From: DATCLS01 sp036563805
Lineage (GTDB): Bacteria > Actinomycetota > Acidimicrobiia > Acidimicrobiales > VFJN01
Assembly (NCBI GenBank): GCA_036563805.1
Contig: DATCLS010000012.1
Location: forward strand, 1-57,302
Direction of reading: 5' to 3'
Length of the DNA: 57,302 bases
Shown: positions 22,228 to 32,505 of the stretch, in pieces
How the letters are laid out: the number at the start of each line of letters is the position of its first letter
Numbering within the stretch: the stretch's first letter is position 1
Notes under the pieces: model-generated
What the model was told of the DNA's origin: nothing
The model's input: only the letters and a program-made list of their open reading frames with translations
Database searches by the model: none
Program-made: the position numbers and the translations under genes

Positions 22228-25155
22228 TCAGGTCGGCTCGTCGCCGGAGCGCAGGGCGGAGGCGATGTCGAACGCCGCCCGGGTGGCGTCGCCGTCCCAG
22301 CGGGAGGGGTAGCCGTCGATCGGGCGCCAGCCCAGGCGGCGCAGCGCCCGGTGGCGCTCCAGGTGGGCGGCCACGCCGTCGGGGTGGACGGCGGTCTCGA
22401 CCGCTAGGGCGCCCTCGCCGGTGCCCACGCACAGGTCGACCGTCCACCGGCCGGCCGGGTAGTCGAGGTGGACCGGCACGCCCAGGGCGTCGAGCTCGCG
22501 GGCCAGCGCCGCCGCCCACCCGCGGGCGCCCGGGTCGGGCCGCAGGGCCGGTCGGCGCGGCGGCCGCTCGGCGTGGGCCAGGAAGGCGTCGACGAGCCCG
22601 GCCGGCGTGGCCACGGTCGGCGGCGGCAGGGACGTCACCACCACCAGGTGGCGCCGGGCCCGGGTGACCATCACGTTGAACAGGTTGGGGTCCTCGACGA
22701 ACCGCCGGCGGTTGACGGGGTCGCCGGGCGCGAGGCCCAGCACCAGCACGACGTTGTCGGCCTCGCCGCCCTGGAAGGCGTGGACGGTGCCGACCCGCAG
22801 GCCGAGGCGGTCGACGTCGTCGAGGTCGTAGCGCTCCATGATGGCGGCCTGGACGGCATCCGCGATCTCGCGGAACGGCGTGACCACGCCGATGTCGCGC
22901 TCGTTGCGCTGCGCCAGCCGCTCGATCTCGTCGAGGGCGGCGGCCACCTCGTGCTTGGCCTGGTCGGCGGCGTCGGGGGCGTCGACCGGCACGTGGACGG
23001 TGTGGATGGCGTCGGCGTCCTCGTTGGCCGGGTGCCGGGTGGCGACGGTCAGGCGGCCCTCGTAGAAGCGCCGGGCCGAGAAGTCGATCAGGTGGGGGAC
23101 CGACCGGAAGTGCTCGTCGAGCCACGTCACGCCCGCCGCGCCGGCGGCCACGTCGAACACGCTGGCCCGGCGCACGTCGAGCCGGCTGGCGTGGGCCTCG
23201 AGCCCGTGGTCGGCCACGGCGCGGGCGACGGCGTCGTCGGACAGGAACGACACGTGCCGCAGCTGGCGGGGGTCGCCGACGACGACGCCCCGGGCGCCCC
23301 GCAGCAGGGCGCCGGCCGCCGCCACCTGGTCGATCTGGCTGGCCTCGTCGAGGATGACCAGGTCGAACAGCCCGGGCGTCTGGGGGAGGAGGTCATCGAC
23401 GTCGGACACCGTGCCCAGCCACAGGGGCAGCGCGCTGACCAGCGCCTGGCCGTCGAGCGAGGCGAGCAGCTTCCGCCGCTGGCGCCGACCGGCCCGGAGC
23501 AGGGCGCCGAGGTCGGCGGCCGCCGCCCGGCCCCGGCGGCGCCGCTGCTCGCTGGCGCTGCGGGCCGCGGCCAGCTCGCCGGCGGCCAGCAGCACGGCGT
23601 CGTCGGCCGCGTCGAGATCGGCGTAGGCGTCGACCAGCATCGTGCCGCCCGCCGCCGCCAGCTCGGCGGCCACGCGCCGGTCGCGGGCGGCCCGCACGGC
23701 CAACGCCAGCTCGGCCAGGGGCGTGGTCGGTCCGGCCCGCACGGCCCGGCGCAGCCGGCTCTCGGCCCACCGGGCCCGGGTGCGCGCCCACCACCCGGCG
23801 GCGTCGGGCGCCTGGGCCCGCTCGAGCAGGGCGGCGAGCCGGGCGGGGTCGGCGTTGGGGTGGAACGCCCGGGGCGCGACGTCGGTGAGCTGGGACAGGA
23901 CCGTGTCCCACCCGGCGGCTGCGGCCGCTTGGACCTCGCGCTCGAGCCGGTCGGCGACGACCCGCTCCACCAGCGCCTGCCGGGCCCGCGCCTCGGCCAG
24001 GGCGCTCTCGGCCGCCCGGACCTTGGCGTTGCCGACGCCCGAGGCCGTCGCCCGCTCGGCGACGTCGTCGCTCTGGGCCCGTCCGAACCGGATCGGCTCG
24101 GGCCCGGGGTAGCGGGCCAGCATGTCGGCCAGGGCGTCGGCCGCGTGCGGCGACCGGGTGGCGAGCAGGACAGACTGGCCGCGGCTCACGGCGTCGACGG
24201 CGATGGCCGCCACCGTGTGGGTCTTGCCGCTGCCCGGCGGGCCGGAGATGACGGTCAGGGGCTCGGTGCGGGACCGGAGCGCGGCGGTGCGCTGGCTGGG
24301 GGAGAGGGGAAAGGGCGCGTCGAGCGGGTCCGGCGCGGCGCCGGACGTCGGGCCGGAGGCCAGGCCGTACACGGCGGCGAAGGCGGTGTGGCCGGTGCCC
24401 CGCACCGCCGCCCAGCGGCGCAGCGAGGCCCCGAGGCGCGGGCCGAGGACGTCGCGGGCCGCGTAGAGCATCGAGCCGACGCACGCCACCAGGCCCACCC
24501 GCGAGCGCTGATCGAGCGGGTCGGCGTCGGGCCCCAGGATCTCGGTGACCGGCGGCAGCCCGCAGGCGGCCACGACCTCGCGGATCCAGCTCTGGAGGCG
24601 GGGCAGGCGGGCGAGCAGGCGGGGCGTGACCTCGTCGGCTCCCTGGGGGCCGAGCGCGCCGCCGCCGAACTGGGGGTTCTGCTCGAGCGCCGCGCCCCGC
24701 TCGGCGTCGGTCACCAACGGGGTCAGCTCCATCTCGCCGACCGGGCGGAGCACCAGCGTGCGGCCCCAGGCCAGGTTGCGCTCGAGCACCACGGGCTGGC
24801 TGACCAGCGGGAAGCAGTAGCCGACGGACTCGTCGCCGACCTTCACCCGCCCGGCGACGATCACCCACCCGAGGCGCAGCAGCCGCTCGGTGGGCTGCAG
24901 GCGGTCGAGCGTGGCCAGGTTGCGCACGGCGTCGGTGCGGGGCATCGCCGGCGGCGCCCCGCCGCCGTTGGCGTCGGTGGCGAGCGGCAGGGGGACCGAC
25001 GTGCCCAGCCACACGGGGGCCTCGCCGACCCGGGCGATGTCGACGACGCTCGGCGGCAGGTCACCGTGGGGGTGGGCGGCCCTCCCGCCCGCGCTGCGCT
25101 TGGCCGCGCCGTCGGCCAGATCGGCGAAGCAGCGGAGGATGGCACCGGTATCCAC
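22228..25155 (-). CDS. SF1 (Upf1/DNA2-like) helicase with C-terminal nuclease-like domain
   Basis: 975 aa. An uncharacterised N-terminal region (1-280) leads into an SF1B helicase core: Walker A GPPGSGKT at 305-312, a long helical insert (360-570), Walker B DEASQ at 603-607, GDPRQL at 627, EHFRSVP at 681, VGTVHAFQGGEADNVV at 788 and NVMVTRARRHL at 827. Residues 875-960 resemble the small restriction-endonuclease-like domain often fused to such helicases (GRWTVDLCVG, then ALAVETAVHPDG, then RRLGWRPIDGYPSRW). Asp907 and Glu920 could be catalytic, but the expected E-x-K Lys is absent, so nuclease activity is doubtful. It splits hisF from hisI. TACCGT lies 11 nt before the GTG. Confidence 0.84.
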   Translation of the reverse strand: MDTGAILRCFADLADGAAKRSAGGRAAHPHGDLPPSVVDIARVGEAPVWLGTSVPLPLATDANGGGAPPAMPRTDAVRNLATLDRLQPTERLLRLGWVIVAGRVKVGDESVGYCFPLVSQPVVLERNLAWGRTLVLRPVGEMELTPLVTDAERGAALEQNPQFGGGALGPQGADEVTPRLLARLPRLQSWIREVVAACGLPPVTEILGPDADPLDQRSRVGLVACVGSMLYAARDVLGPRLGASLRRWAAVRGTGHTAFAAVYGLASGPTSGAAPDPLDAPFPLSPSQRTAALRSRTEPLTVISGPPGSGKTHTVAAIAVDAVSRGQSVLLATRSPHAADALADMLARYPGPEPIRFGRAQSDDVAERATASGVGNAKVRAAESALAEARARQALVERVVADRLEREVQAAAAAGWDTVLSQLTDVAPRAFHPNADPARLAALLERAQAPDAAGWWARTRARWAESRLRRAVRAGPTTPLAELALAVRAARDRRVAAELAAAGGTMLVDAYADLDAADDAVLLAAGELAAARSASEQRRRRGRAAAADLGALLRAGRRQRRKLLASLDGQALVSALPLWLGTVSDVDDLLPQTPGLFDLVILDEASQIDQVAAAGALLRGARGVVVGDPRQLRHVSFLSDDAVARAVADHGLEAHASRLDVRRASVFDVAAGAAGVTWLDEHFRSVPHLIDFSARRFYEGRLTVATRHPANEDADAIHTVHVPVDAPDAADQAKHEVAAALDEIERLAQRNERDIGVVTPFREIADAVQAAIMERYDLDDVDRLGLRVGTVHAFQGGEADNVVLVLGLAPGDPVNRRRFVEDPNLFNVMVTRARRHLVVVTSLPPPTVATPAGLVDAFLAHAERPPRRPALRPDPGARGWAAALARELDALGVPVHLDYPAGRWTVDLCVGTGEGALAVETAVHPDGVAAHLERHRALRRLGWRPIDGYPSRWDGDATRAAFDIASALRSGDEPT

Positions 25156-25296
25156 AGGAAGCCCTGACGGTAGCCGAACTTCTGGACGCGCGTCTCATTT
25201 GTTAAGGACGTAGCGTGAACTCACCGCTGCGCTCCGGGACGGAGCGGGCGCGCGACGCCGTGCGTTACTGGTTCGGGCCCGCTCGCCGCCCGCACC

Positions 25297-25302
25297 TACG
25301 AT
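25297..25302 (+). promoter_or_regulatory. Leaderless -10 hexamer for hisI-trpE
   Basis: TACGAT, 6 nt before the hisI GTG at 25309. Confidence 0.55.
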
Positions 25303-25308
25303 GGCGGG

Positions 25309-25674
25309 GTGCCCCTGGTGAACCCGATCGACGCCACCGAAGAGCAGCTCGCCCAGGTCACGTACAACGCCGACGGCCTCGTCCCGGCCATCGTGCAGGA
25401 CGCCACGACCGGCGAGGTGCTGATGATGGCCTGGATGACCGCCGAGACGCTGCGCCTCACCCTCACCGAGGGGCGCACCGTGTTCTGGAGCCGGAGCCGG
25501 CAGGAGGTGTGGCGCAAGGGCGACACCTCGGGCGAGGTCCAGTACGTGCGCGAGGCCTACTACGACTGCGACGGCGACACGCTGCTGTTCAAGGTCGACC
25601 AGCAGGGCGGCGGCGCCTGCCACACGGGCGAGCGCACCTGCTTCCACCGGGCCTTCGGCACCGGGCCCGGGTGA
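25309..25674 (+). CDS. hisI: Phosphoribosyl-AMP cyclohydrolase HisI
   Basis: 121-aa Zn enzyme opening the adenine ring of PR-AMP in histidine synthesis. Motifs: NADGLVPAIVQDATTGEVLMMAWM (family context; key AWM), FWSRSRQEVWRKGDTSG, DCDGDTLLFKVDQ (Mg site) and GACHTGERTCF (Zn Cys residues). It is the stand-alone form without the HisE domain; hisE is not in the window. trpE follows after 7 bp in the same direction, a linkage common in actinobacteria. Confidence 0.95.
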   Translation: MPLVNPIDATEEQLAQVTYNADGLVPAIVQDATTGEVLMMAWMTAETLRLTLTEGRTVFWSRSRQEVWRKGDTSGEVQYVREAYYDCDGDTLLFKVDQQGGGACHTGERTCFHRAFGTGPG

Positions 25675-25681
25675 GTCCCTC

Positions 25682-27204
<1,523 letters not shown>

Positions 27205-27208
<4 letters not shown>

Positions 27209-28137
27209 CCGCCGCCGAGACCGCAGGCGCCGAGTTCCCCGAGCCCCTCGACCTGCGCGCCCGGCTGGCCGCCGTGGCCGTGCCGCGCGACGTCGTCCGG
27301 GTGGCGGGGCCCGACGCCCTGACCTACCTCCAGGGCCAGCTGAGCCAGGACGTGGTCGACGACTTCGACGTCGGCGCCACGACCTGGTCGTTCGTGCTCC
27401 AACCCACCGGCAAGGTCGACTCCTGGGCCCGGGTCACGCGCACCGCCGGCGACGAGGTCCTGCTCGACGTCGACGGCGGGCACGGCGAGGCCCTGATCGC
27501 CCGCCTGCGCCGGTTCCTGCTGCGTACCAAGGCCGAGGTCGACCCGCTCGACTGGGCCTGCGTCGCCGTCCGGGGGCCGGGCGCGGCGGCCGCCGCCCGG
27601 GACGCGGCCGCCGAGGCCAACGCCGCGATCGCCGTGCCGGCCGGGTGGCCGGGCGTCGACGGCGGCGACCTGCTCGGGCCTGACGTGCGCCAGCCGGTGG
27701 GCCTGCCGGGCGCCGACCTCGAGGCCTACGAGTCGCTGCGCATCCGGTCCGGCGTGCCCGCCTTGGGCGCCGAGCTGACCGAGAAGACGATCCCGGCCGA
27801 GGCCGGCCAGTGGCTCATCGACGCCTCGGTCAGCTTCACCAAGGGCTGCTTCACCGGGCAGGAGCTGGTGGCCCGCATCGACAGCCGGGGCGGCAACGTG
27901 CCCCGGCGCCTGCACGGTCTCGTCGTCGGCGAGGGCGAGCGGCCGCCGGCCGCCGCACCGGTCGTGGTCGACGGGGCCGAGGTCGGGCGGGTGACGTCCG
28001 CGGCCCGGGCACCGGGCGGCGGCGCCGTGGCCCTCGCCTACGTCGGGCGGGGGGTCACGCCGCCCGCCGCCGTGGAGATCGCCACGCCGGCGGGGCGGAC
28101 GCCGGCCGCGCTCGTCGAACTGCCCATCGCCGACTAG
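27205..28137 (+). CDS. ygfZ: YgfZ/GcvT-family folate-binding iron-sulfur repair protein
   Basis: 310-aa protein of the YgfZ (IBA57) family, which uses folate to support assembly or repair of certain Fe-S enzymes. The hallmark K-G-C-x-x-G-Q-E is present in FTKGCFTGQELVARIDSRG near residue 212, and the N-terminal GcvT-like domain has PDALTYLQGQLSQDVV. Starts with GTG at 27205, overlapping the trpE stop (GTGA), so it is translationally coupled to trpE. A true glycine-cleavage T protein would be longer and lack KGCF. Confidence 0.9.
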
Positions 28138-28157
28138 CCGGGAAGGGGGTGGTGCCG

Positions 28158-28709
28158 GTGGCGCCCACGCACTACGAGGTCCTGGGCGTCCCGCCGTCGG
28201 CCACGCCCGAGCAGGTGCGGGCGGCCTACCGGGCCAAGGCCCGCGACCACCACCCCGACGCCGGCGGCGACCCGGACCGCATGCGGGCGATCAACGCCGC
28301 CTGGCGGGTGCTGGGCGACCCGGCCCGGCGGGCCGCCTACGACCGGGCCCTGGCCGGGGCCGGCTCCGGGACCGGGGCGGCGGGTGGCGGGGCCGATGGT
28401 CGCGGCGGGGGAGCCGGAGGCGCCGGGGCGTTCGCCCCGGACGACATCGGGCCCGACGGCGGCCGCCGCCTGACCGCCGAGGAGCTGGCCGACCTGGCCG
28501 ACGGCCGGCCCTTCGGGGCGACGCGGGCGCTGTCGGGCTGGTGGGCCATCCTCCCGCCAGCCACGCTGGTGGCGGCGGTGCTGTCGCTGTTCGTGGCTGG
28601 GTACTTCACGTCGCCGGCCCTCCTCGCCCTCTCCGGCGGGCTGTTCATCCTCGCGCTCGGCCTGTTCGTGCTCGCCCCGCTGCGGGCCATGGCCAAGCGC
28701 CGGGACTGA
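28158..28709 (+). CDS. J-domain membrane protein
   Basis: 183-aa protein with an N-terminal J domain (about 1-65): THYEVLGVPPSATPEQVRAAYR and the HPD motif in DHHPDAGGD, the Hsp70-activating tripeptide. A Gly/Ala-rich linker follows, then two hydrophobic segments near the C-terminus (LPPATLVAAVLSLFVAGYF and ALSGGLFILALGLFVLAPL), so it is membrane anchored with a cytosolic J domain. Of three possible GTGs, 28158 has AAGGGGG 8 nt upstream. It follows ygfZ by 20 bp and may share its transcript. Confidence 0.82.
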   Translation: MAPTHYEVLGVPPSATPEQVRAAYRAKARDHHPDAGGDPDRMRAINAAWRVLGDPARRAAYDRALAGAGSGTGAAGGGADGRGGGAGGAGAFAPDDIGPDGGRRLTAEELADLADGRPFGATRALSGWWAILPPATLVAAVLSLFVAGYFTSPALLALSGGLFILALGLFVLAPLRAMAKRRD

Positions 28710-28726
28710 CCCCGGCGCGACCGGGG
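28710..28726 (+). terminator. Hairpin immediately after the J-domain gene
   Basis: CCCCGG-CGCGA-CCGGGG begins right after the stop codon. It is a short 6-bp stem without a T tract; it may end the hisI-trpE-ygfZ-dnaJ transcript. Confidence 0.35.
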
Positions 28727-28905
28727 CCGTCGGCCGCCCGGTGGCGCCGCGCCGGCGGGCGGCCGGGCCCGGGCCGTCGGCCCGGCGGAACCGGGCCGGA
28801 GCCGGCCCGGCGACCCCCGCGGCGGCGTCGGCCAGCAATCCGGGGCTCGACTCCCACCCCAACGCGACCTGGCGCCTCGACCAGCGTCCGGCGGGCCGGG
28901 GCCGG

Positions 28906-28911
28906 TAGCGT
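28906..28911 (+). promoter_or_regulatory. Leaderless -10 hexamer for trpC
   Basis: TAGCGT, 7 nt before the trpC GTG at 28919. The 208-bp gap upstream has GC-rich dyads but no tryptophan leader peptide that I can see. Confidence 0.55.
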
Positions 28912-28918
28912 TCCCCGG

Positions 28919-29695
28919 GTGGCGACCTACCTCGACCGCATCCTGGCCGCGCACCGCGAGCGGGCGGCGGCCGACGACCGGCCGCTCGACCGCCTGCTCG
29001 ACGCCGCCCGCGCCGCGCCCCCGCCCCGGGGGTTCGCGGCGGGCCTGCGGGCCGCCGACGGGCTGGCCGTGATCGCCGAGGTCAAGCGCCGGTCGCCGTC
29101 CAAGGGCGACCTGTACCCCGACCTCGATCCCGCCCGGGTGGCGGCCGACTACGAGCGGGGCGGCGCCGCCTGCCTGTCGGTGCTGACCGACGAGCGGTTT
29201 TTCGGCGGGTCGGCCGCCGACCTCCAGGCGGCCCGGGCGGCCACCGGGCTCCCGGTGCTGCGCAAGGACTTCACGGTGGCGCCGGCCGACGTCTGCGACG
29301 CCCGCGTCATGGGCGCCGACGCCGTGCTGCTGATCGTGGCCGCCCTCGACGACGCCGAGCTGACCGACCTCCACGCCCTGGCGGGGGAGGTGGGCCTCGA
29401 CGCGCTCGTCGAGGTCCACGACGAGGCCGAGCTCGACCGGGCGCTGACGGTGGGGGCCACGCTGGTGGGCGTCAACCAGCGCGACCTGGTCACGTTCGAG
29501 GTCGACCCCGACCGGGCGGTGCGGGTCGGCAAGGCCATGCCGCCGTCGGTGGTGCGGGTGGCCGAGTCGGGCATCAAGGCTCCGACCGAGGCCGCCGCCC
29601 TCCGCGAGGCCGGCTTCGACGCCGTGCTCGTCGGCGAGTCGCTGGTCACGTCCGGCGACCCGGCGGCGGCGGTGACGGCCCTCCGCACGGCCTGA
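28919..29695 (+). CDS. trpC: Indole-3-glycerol-phosphate synthase TrpC
   Basis: 258-aa (beta/alpha)8 enzyme closing CdRP to indole-3-glycerol phosphate. Motifs: VIAEVKRRSPSKGDL (catalytic Glu and Lys), LSVLTDERFFGGS, VLRKDFTVAPADV (catalytic Lys), DAVLLIVAALDD, LVEVHDEAELDRAL, VGVNQRDLVTFEVD and VAESGIKAPTEAA. Length fits a monofunctional TrpC. The GTG start fits the TAGCGT hexamer. It is convergent with the lipase gene. Confidence 0.95.
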   Translation: MATYLDRILAAHRERAAADDRPLDRLLDAARAAPPPRGFAAGLRAADGLAVIAEVKRRSPSKGDLYPDLDPARVAADYERGGAACLSVLTDERFFGGSAADLQAARAATGLPVLRKDFTVAPADVCDARVMGADAVLLIVAALDDAELTDLHALAGEVGLDALVEVHDEAELDRALTVGATLVGVNQRDLVTFEVDPDRAVRVGKAMPPSVVRVAESGIKAPTEAAALREAGFDAVLVGESLVTSGDPAAAVTALRTA

Positions 29696-29769
29696 CCGGG
29701 CCGGCGGCCGCCCGCGCCCGACCGGGCCGGCCCGGGCAGGCGGTCGGTCAGGCGACCCGGGCCGGGGCG

Positions 29770-30456
29770 TCAGGCCACGAACGCCCGGACCAGCTCGAAC
29801 ACGCCGGCGTCGGTGCGTAGGGCGCTGTGGCGCAGGCAGCCGACGCCGGTGTTGACCGCGCCCTCGAGCAGCACGCTGCTGTCCGGGTTGATGGCCTCGT
29901 CGCACGACGACCAGAACGTCCCGTAGTGCACCGGGCCCGGCGTCTCGTCGCCGGCGTTCAGGTTGGCGAGGAACGACGAGGTGGGGACCATGTCGCGGCA
30001 GCTGATCGAGAACGGGTAGCAGGCGTAGGCCAGGTTGGTCCCGTGGTTGGGCCCGCCCAGCGACGCCCAGGCGTCGACGTGCGCGGTCCCGCCCAGGTTC
30101 TTGAGGTAGTAGCGGCTGCTCAGGCCGCCCATCGAGTGGGTGACGACGTCGACCCGCTCGGCGCCGGTCGAGGCCAGCAGGCCGGCCACGGCGTCGCGCA
30201 CCTGGTTGGCGATGGTGGCGTTGGACTGGTTGCTGTCGTAGCTGATGGCCAGCATCCGGTCGCGGGGCACGCCGGCGGCCGCGAACCGGTCGATCATCGT
30301 GGTCCAGGCGCTGGCGCTGCCGTTCCAGCCGTGGACGAACAGGATGGGGTCGGGAGGCGCCTGGGCGCCGGCGGGGGTCGGGCCGGCGGACCCGGCGAGG
30401 GCGGCGGTCGCCACCAGGAGGGCGACCACGGTCAGGCGGAGCACTCGTGCGGTCAC
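29770..30456 (-). CDS. Secreted lipase/esterase (LipA/EstA type)
   Basis: 228-aa alpha/beta hydrolase with a cleavable signal peptide (MTARVLRLTVVALLVATAAL, ending near AGAQA). Motifs: ILFVHGWNGSASAWTTMI (oxyanion region), nucleophile elbow VTHSMGGLSSRYYL, LGGPNHGTN, and a C-terminal His in CLRHSALRTD. This is the family-2 bacterial lipase pattern; two Cys pairs could form disulfides. It sits antisense between trpC and trpF. The GTG at 30456 follows TAGCGT by 6 nt. Confidence 0.85.
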   Translation of the reverse strand: MTARVLRLTVVALLVATAALAGSAGPTPAGAQAPPDPILFVHGWNGSASAWTTMIDRFAAAGVPRDRMLAISYDSNQSNATIANQVRDAVAGLLASTGAERVDVVTHSMGGLSSRYYLKNLGGTAHVDAWASLGGPNHGTNLAYACYPFSISCRDMVPTSSFLANLNAGDETPGPVHYGTFWSSCDEAINPDSSVLLEGAVNTGVGCLRHSALRTDAGVFELVRAFVA

Positions 30457-30462
30457 GCCGAC

Positions 30463-30468
30463 ACGCTA
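30463..30468 (-). promoter_or_regulatory. Leaderless -10 hexamer for the lipase gene
   Basis: TAGCGT on the reverse strand, 6 nt before the lipase GTG. Confidence 0.5.
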
Positions 30469-30553
30469 CGTAGCCGCACGGACCTCCGTGACCGATGTCA
30501 CCGAATCGTCGCCCGCCGTTCGGAAGTCGTTCGGGCGCCCGACCCGCGGTCGC

Positions 30554-30559
30554 TAGCCT
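30554..30559 (+). promoter_or_regulatory. Leaderless -10 hexamer for trpFBA
   Basis: TAGCCT, 6 nt before the trpF GTG at 30566. Confidence 0.55.
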
Positions 30560-30565
30560 GCCTGC

Positions 30566-31267
30566 GTGTTCGTCAAGATCTGCGGCATCACGAGCGAGGA
30601 GGACGCCCTCCTGGCCGTCGCCATGGGGGCGGACGCCGTGGGCTTCATCTTCGCCCCCTCGGCCCGGCAGATCGCTCCCCAGAAGGCGGCCGACATCGTC
30701 AAGCGGCTGCCGGCCGAGATCGTCACGGTCGGCGTCTTCCGGTTCGAGACCCGCCAGCGCATCGTCGACACGGTCCATCAGGTCGGGCTGCGGGCCGCCC
30801 AGCTCCACGGGCACGAGACGCCGGCCGACACCCGCTGGGTCCGGGCCCGCGTGCCGCTCGTCATCAAGGCGTTCGCCAGCGGCGACCCCCACCTCGAGGA
30901 GGCCGACGAGTACGGGGCCGACGCCATCCTCATCGACTCGGCCACGCCCGGCTCGGGCGAGGTGTTCGACTGGTCGCTGGCCGAGGGGGCGCCGTCCAAC
31001 CGCAAGGTCATCCTGGCGGGGGGCCTGACGCCCGAGAACGTGCCCGACGCCATCCGGCGCGTCCGGCCGTGGGGCGTCGACGTGGCCACCGGCGTCGAGT
31101 CGGCGCCCGGCCGCAAGGACGCCCGCAAGCTGCGGGCCTTCGTCCAGGCGGCCCGGCTGGCCGAGCCGCTGGCCCCGGCCGAGCCCGCGGGCCCGTCCGC
31201 CCCGGCCCCGCCGGCCGACGGCGACCGCAACCGCCCCTTCGACTGGATGGCCGACGACACCTGGTGA
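30566..31267 (+). CDS. trpF: Phosphoribosylanthranilate isomerase TrpF
   Basis: 233-aa barrel isomerase of tryptophan synthesis. Motifs: VKICGITSEEDALLAV (catalytic Cys), VGFIFAPSARQI, VGVFRFE, AQLHGHETP, ILIDSATPGSGEVFDWSLA (catalytic Asp), ILAGGLTPENV and GVDVATGVESAPGRKD. It is longer than usual (~205 aa) because of a Pro/Ala-rich tail ending in NRPFDWMADDTW. A dedicated TrpF makes it unnecessary for HisA to be dual-function. The trpB start overlaps the stop by 4 bp. Confidence 0.94.
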   Translation: MFVKICGITSEEDALLAVAMGADAVGFIFAPSARQIAPQKAADIVKRLPAEIVTVGVFRFETRQRIVDTVHQVGLRAAQLHGHETPADTRWVRARVPLVIKAFASGDPHLEEADEYGADAILIDSATPGSGEVFDWSLAEGAPSNRKVILAGGLTPENVPDAIRRVRPWGVDVATGVESAPGRKDARKLRAFVQAARLAEPLAPAEPAGPSAPAPPADGDRNRPFDWMADDTW

Positions 31268-32505
31268 CCGATGTGACCGAGACGACTGCGACCACCCCCA
31301 CCGGCGGCCCGGCCGCCACGCTCATGGGCGACCCCGGCGCCGCCGGGCGGTTCGGCGAGTTCGGTGGGCTGTTCATCCCCGAGACGCTCGTGCCCGCCTG
31401 CCAGGAGCTCGAAGCCGAGTTCCGGGCCGCGTGGGCCGACCCCGCGTTCCGGGCCGAGCTCGACCAGCTGCTCCACGACTACGCCGGGCGGCCGTCGCGA
31501 CTGACCGAGTGCCACAACCTGTCCGCCGAGCTGGGCGTGAGGGTGCTGCTCAAGCGCGAGGACCTCAACCACACCGGCTCGCACAAGATCAACAACGTGC
31601 TCGGCCAGGCCCTCCTGGCCAGGCGCATGGGGAAGACCCGCCTGGTGGCCGAGACCGGCGCCGGCCAGCACGGCGTGGCCACCGCCACCGCCGCCGCCCT
31701 GCTGGGGCTGGAGTGCATGGTGTACATGGGCGAGGTCGACATGGCCCGCCAGGCGCTCAACGTGTTCCGCATGCGGCTGCTGGGCGCCGAGGTCCGGCCG
31801 GCCAGCTCCGGCAGCCGGACGCTCAAGGACGCGGTGAACGAGGCGCTGCGCGACTGGGTGGCCACGGTCGAGACCACCCACTATTGCCTGGGCTCGGCCA
31901 TGGGCCCCCACCCGTACCCGTGGATGGTGCGCGAGCTGCACCGGGTCATCGGCGACGAGGCCCGCGAGCAGTGCCGCCAGCTCGTGGGCCGCGACCCCGA
32001 CGTCGTGGTCGCCTGCGTGGGCGGCGGGTCCAACGCCATCGGCCTGTTCTCGGGTTTCGTCGACCTGCCCGGCGTCGAGCTGGTGGGGGCCGAGCCGGCC
32101 GGCGGCGCCGCCGTCGGCCACGGCATCCCCGGCGTGGTCCACGGGTCGAAGTCGTACCTGCTGCAGGACGAGCACGGACAGGTGCTCGAGGCCGAGTCGG
32201 TGTCCGCCGGGCTCGACTACCCGGGCGTGGGCCCCGAGCACGCCCACCTGGCCCAGACGGGCCGGGCCCGCTACGAGTCGGTGACCGACCCCGAGGTGCT
32301 CGACGCCTTCGAGCTGCTGGCCCGCACCGAGGGGATCATCCCCGCGCTCGAGTCGGCCCACGCCCTGGCCTGGGTGGCGCGCGAGCGGGCGGTGCTGGCC
32401 GGCAAGGTGGTGCTCGTCAACCTGTCGGGCCGGGGCGACAAGGACGTGGCCCAGGTGGCCAAGCTGATGGGCGCCGACCTGTCCGGCACCGGCGAGGCGG
32501 GGTGA
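31264..32505 (+). CDS. trpB: Tryptophan synthase beta chain TrpB
   Basis: 413-aa PLP enzyme joining indole and serine. Motifs: GRFGEFGGLFIPETL, LKREDLNHTGSHKINNVLGQ with the PLP Lys at residue 108, AETGAGQHGVATAT, the phosphate cup VACVGGGSNAIG, and the C-terminal SGRGDKDV. It is a TrpB1-type chain matched to an adjacent trpA. GTG start at 31264 overlaps trpF (GTGA); the trpA start overlaps its stop by 4 bp. Confidence 0.97.
   Translation: MTDVTETTATTPTGGPAATLMGDPGAAGRFGEFGGLFIPETLVPACQELEAEFRAAWADPAFRAELDQLLHDYAGRPSRLTECHNLSAELGVRVLLKREDLNHTGSHKINNVLGQALLARRMGKTRLVAETGAGQHGVATATAAALLGLECMVYMGEVDMARQALNVFRMRLLGAEVRPASSGSRTLKDAVNEALRDWVATVETTHYCLGSAMGPHPYPWMVRELHRVIGDEAREQCRQLVGRDPDVVVACVGGGSNAIGLFSGFVDLPGVELVGAEPAGGAAVGHGIPGVVHGSKSYLLQDEHGQVLEAESVSAGLDYPGVGPEHAHLAQTGRARYESVTDPEVLDAFELLARTEGIIPALESAHALAWVARERAVLAGKVVLVNLSGRGDKDVAQVAKLMGADLSGTGEAG

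Noticed and set aside
28820..28870. tRNA-like stretch (GGGGCTCGACTCCCACC resembling a T arm)
   Set aside because: No matching acceptor, D arm or anticodon stem could be built upstream in the expected spacing.
28710..28918. Possible trp attenuator or T-box before trpC
   Set aside because: No leader peptide with consecutive Trp codons and no specifier-like structure; GC-rich hairpins here are ordinary for this composition.
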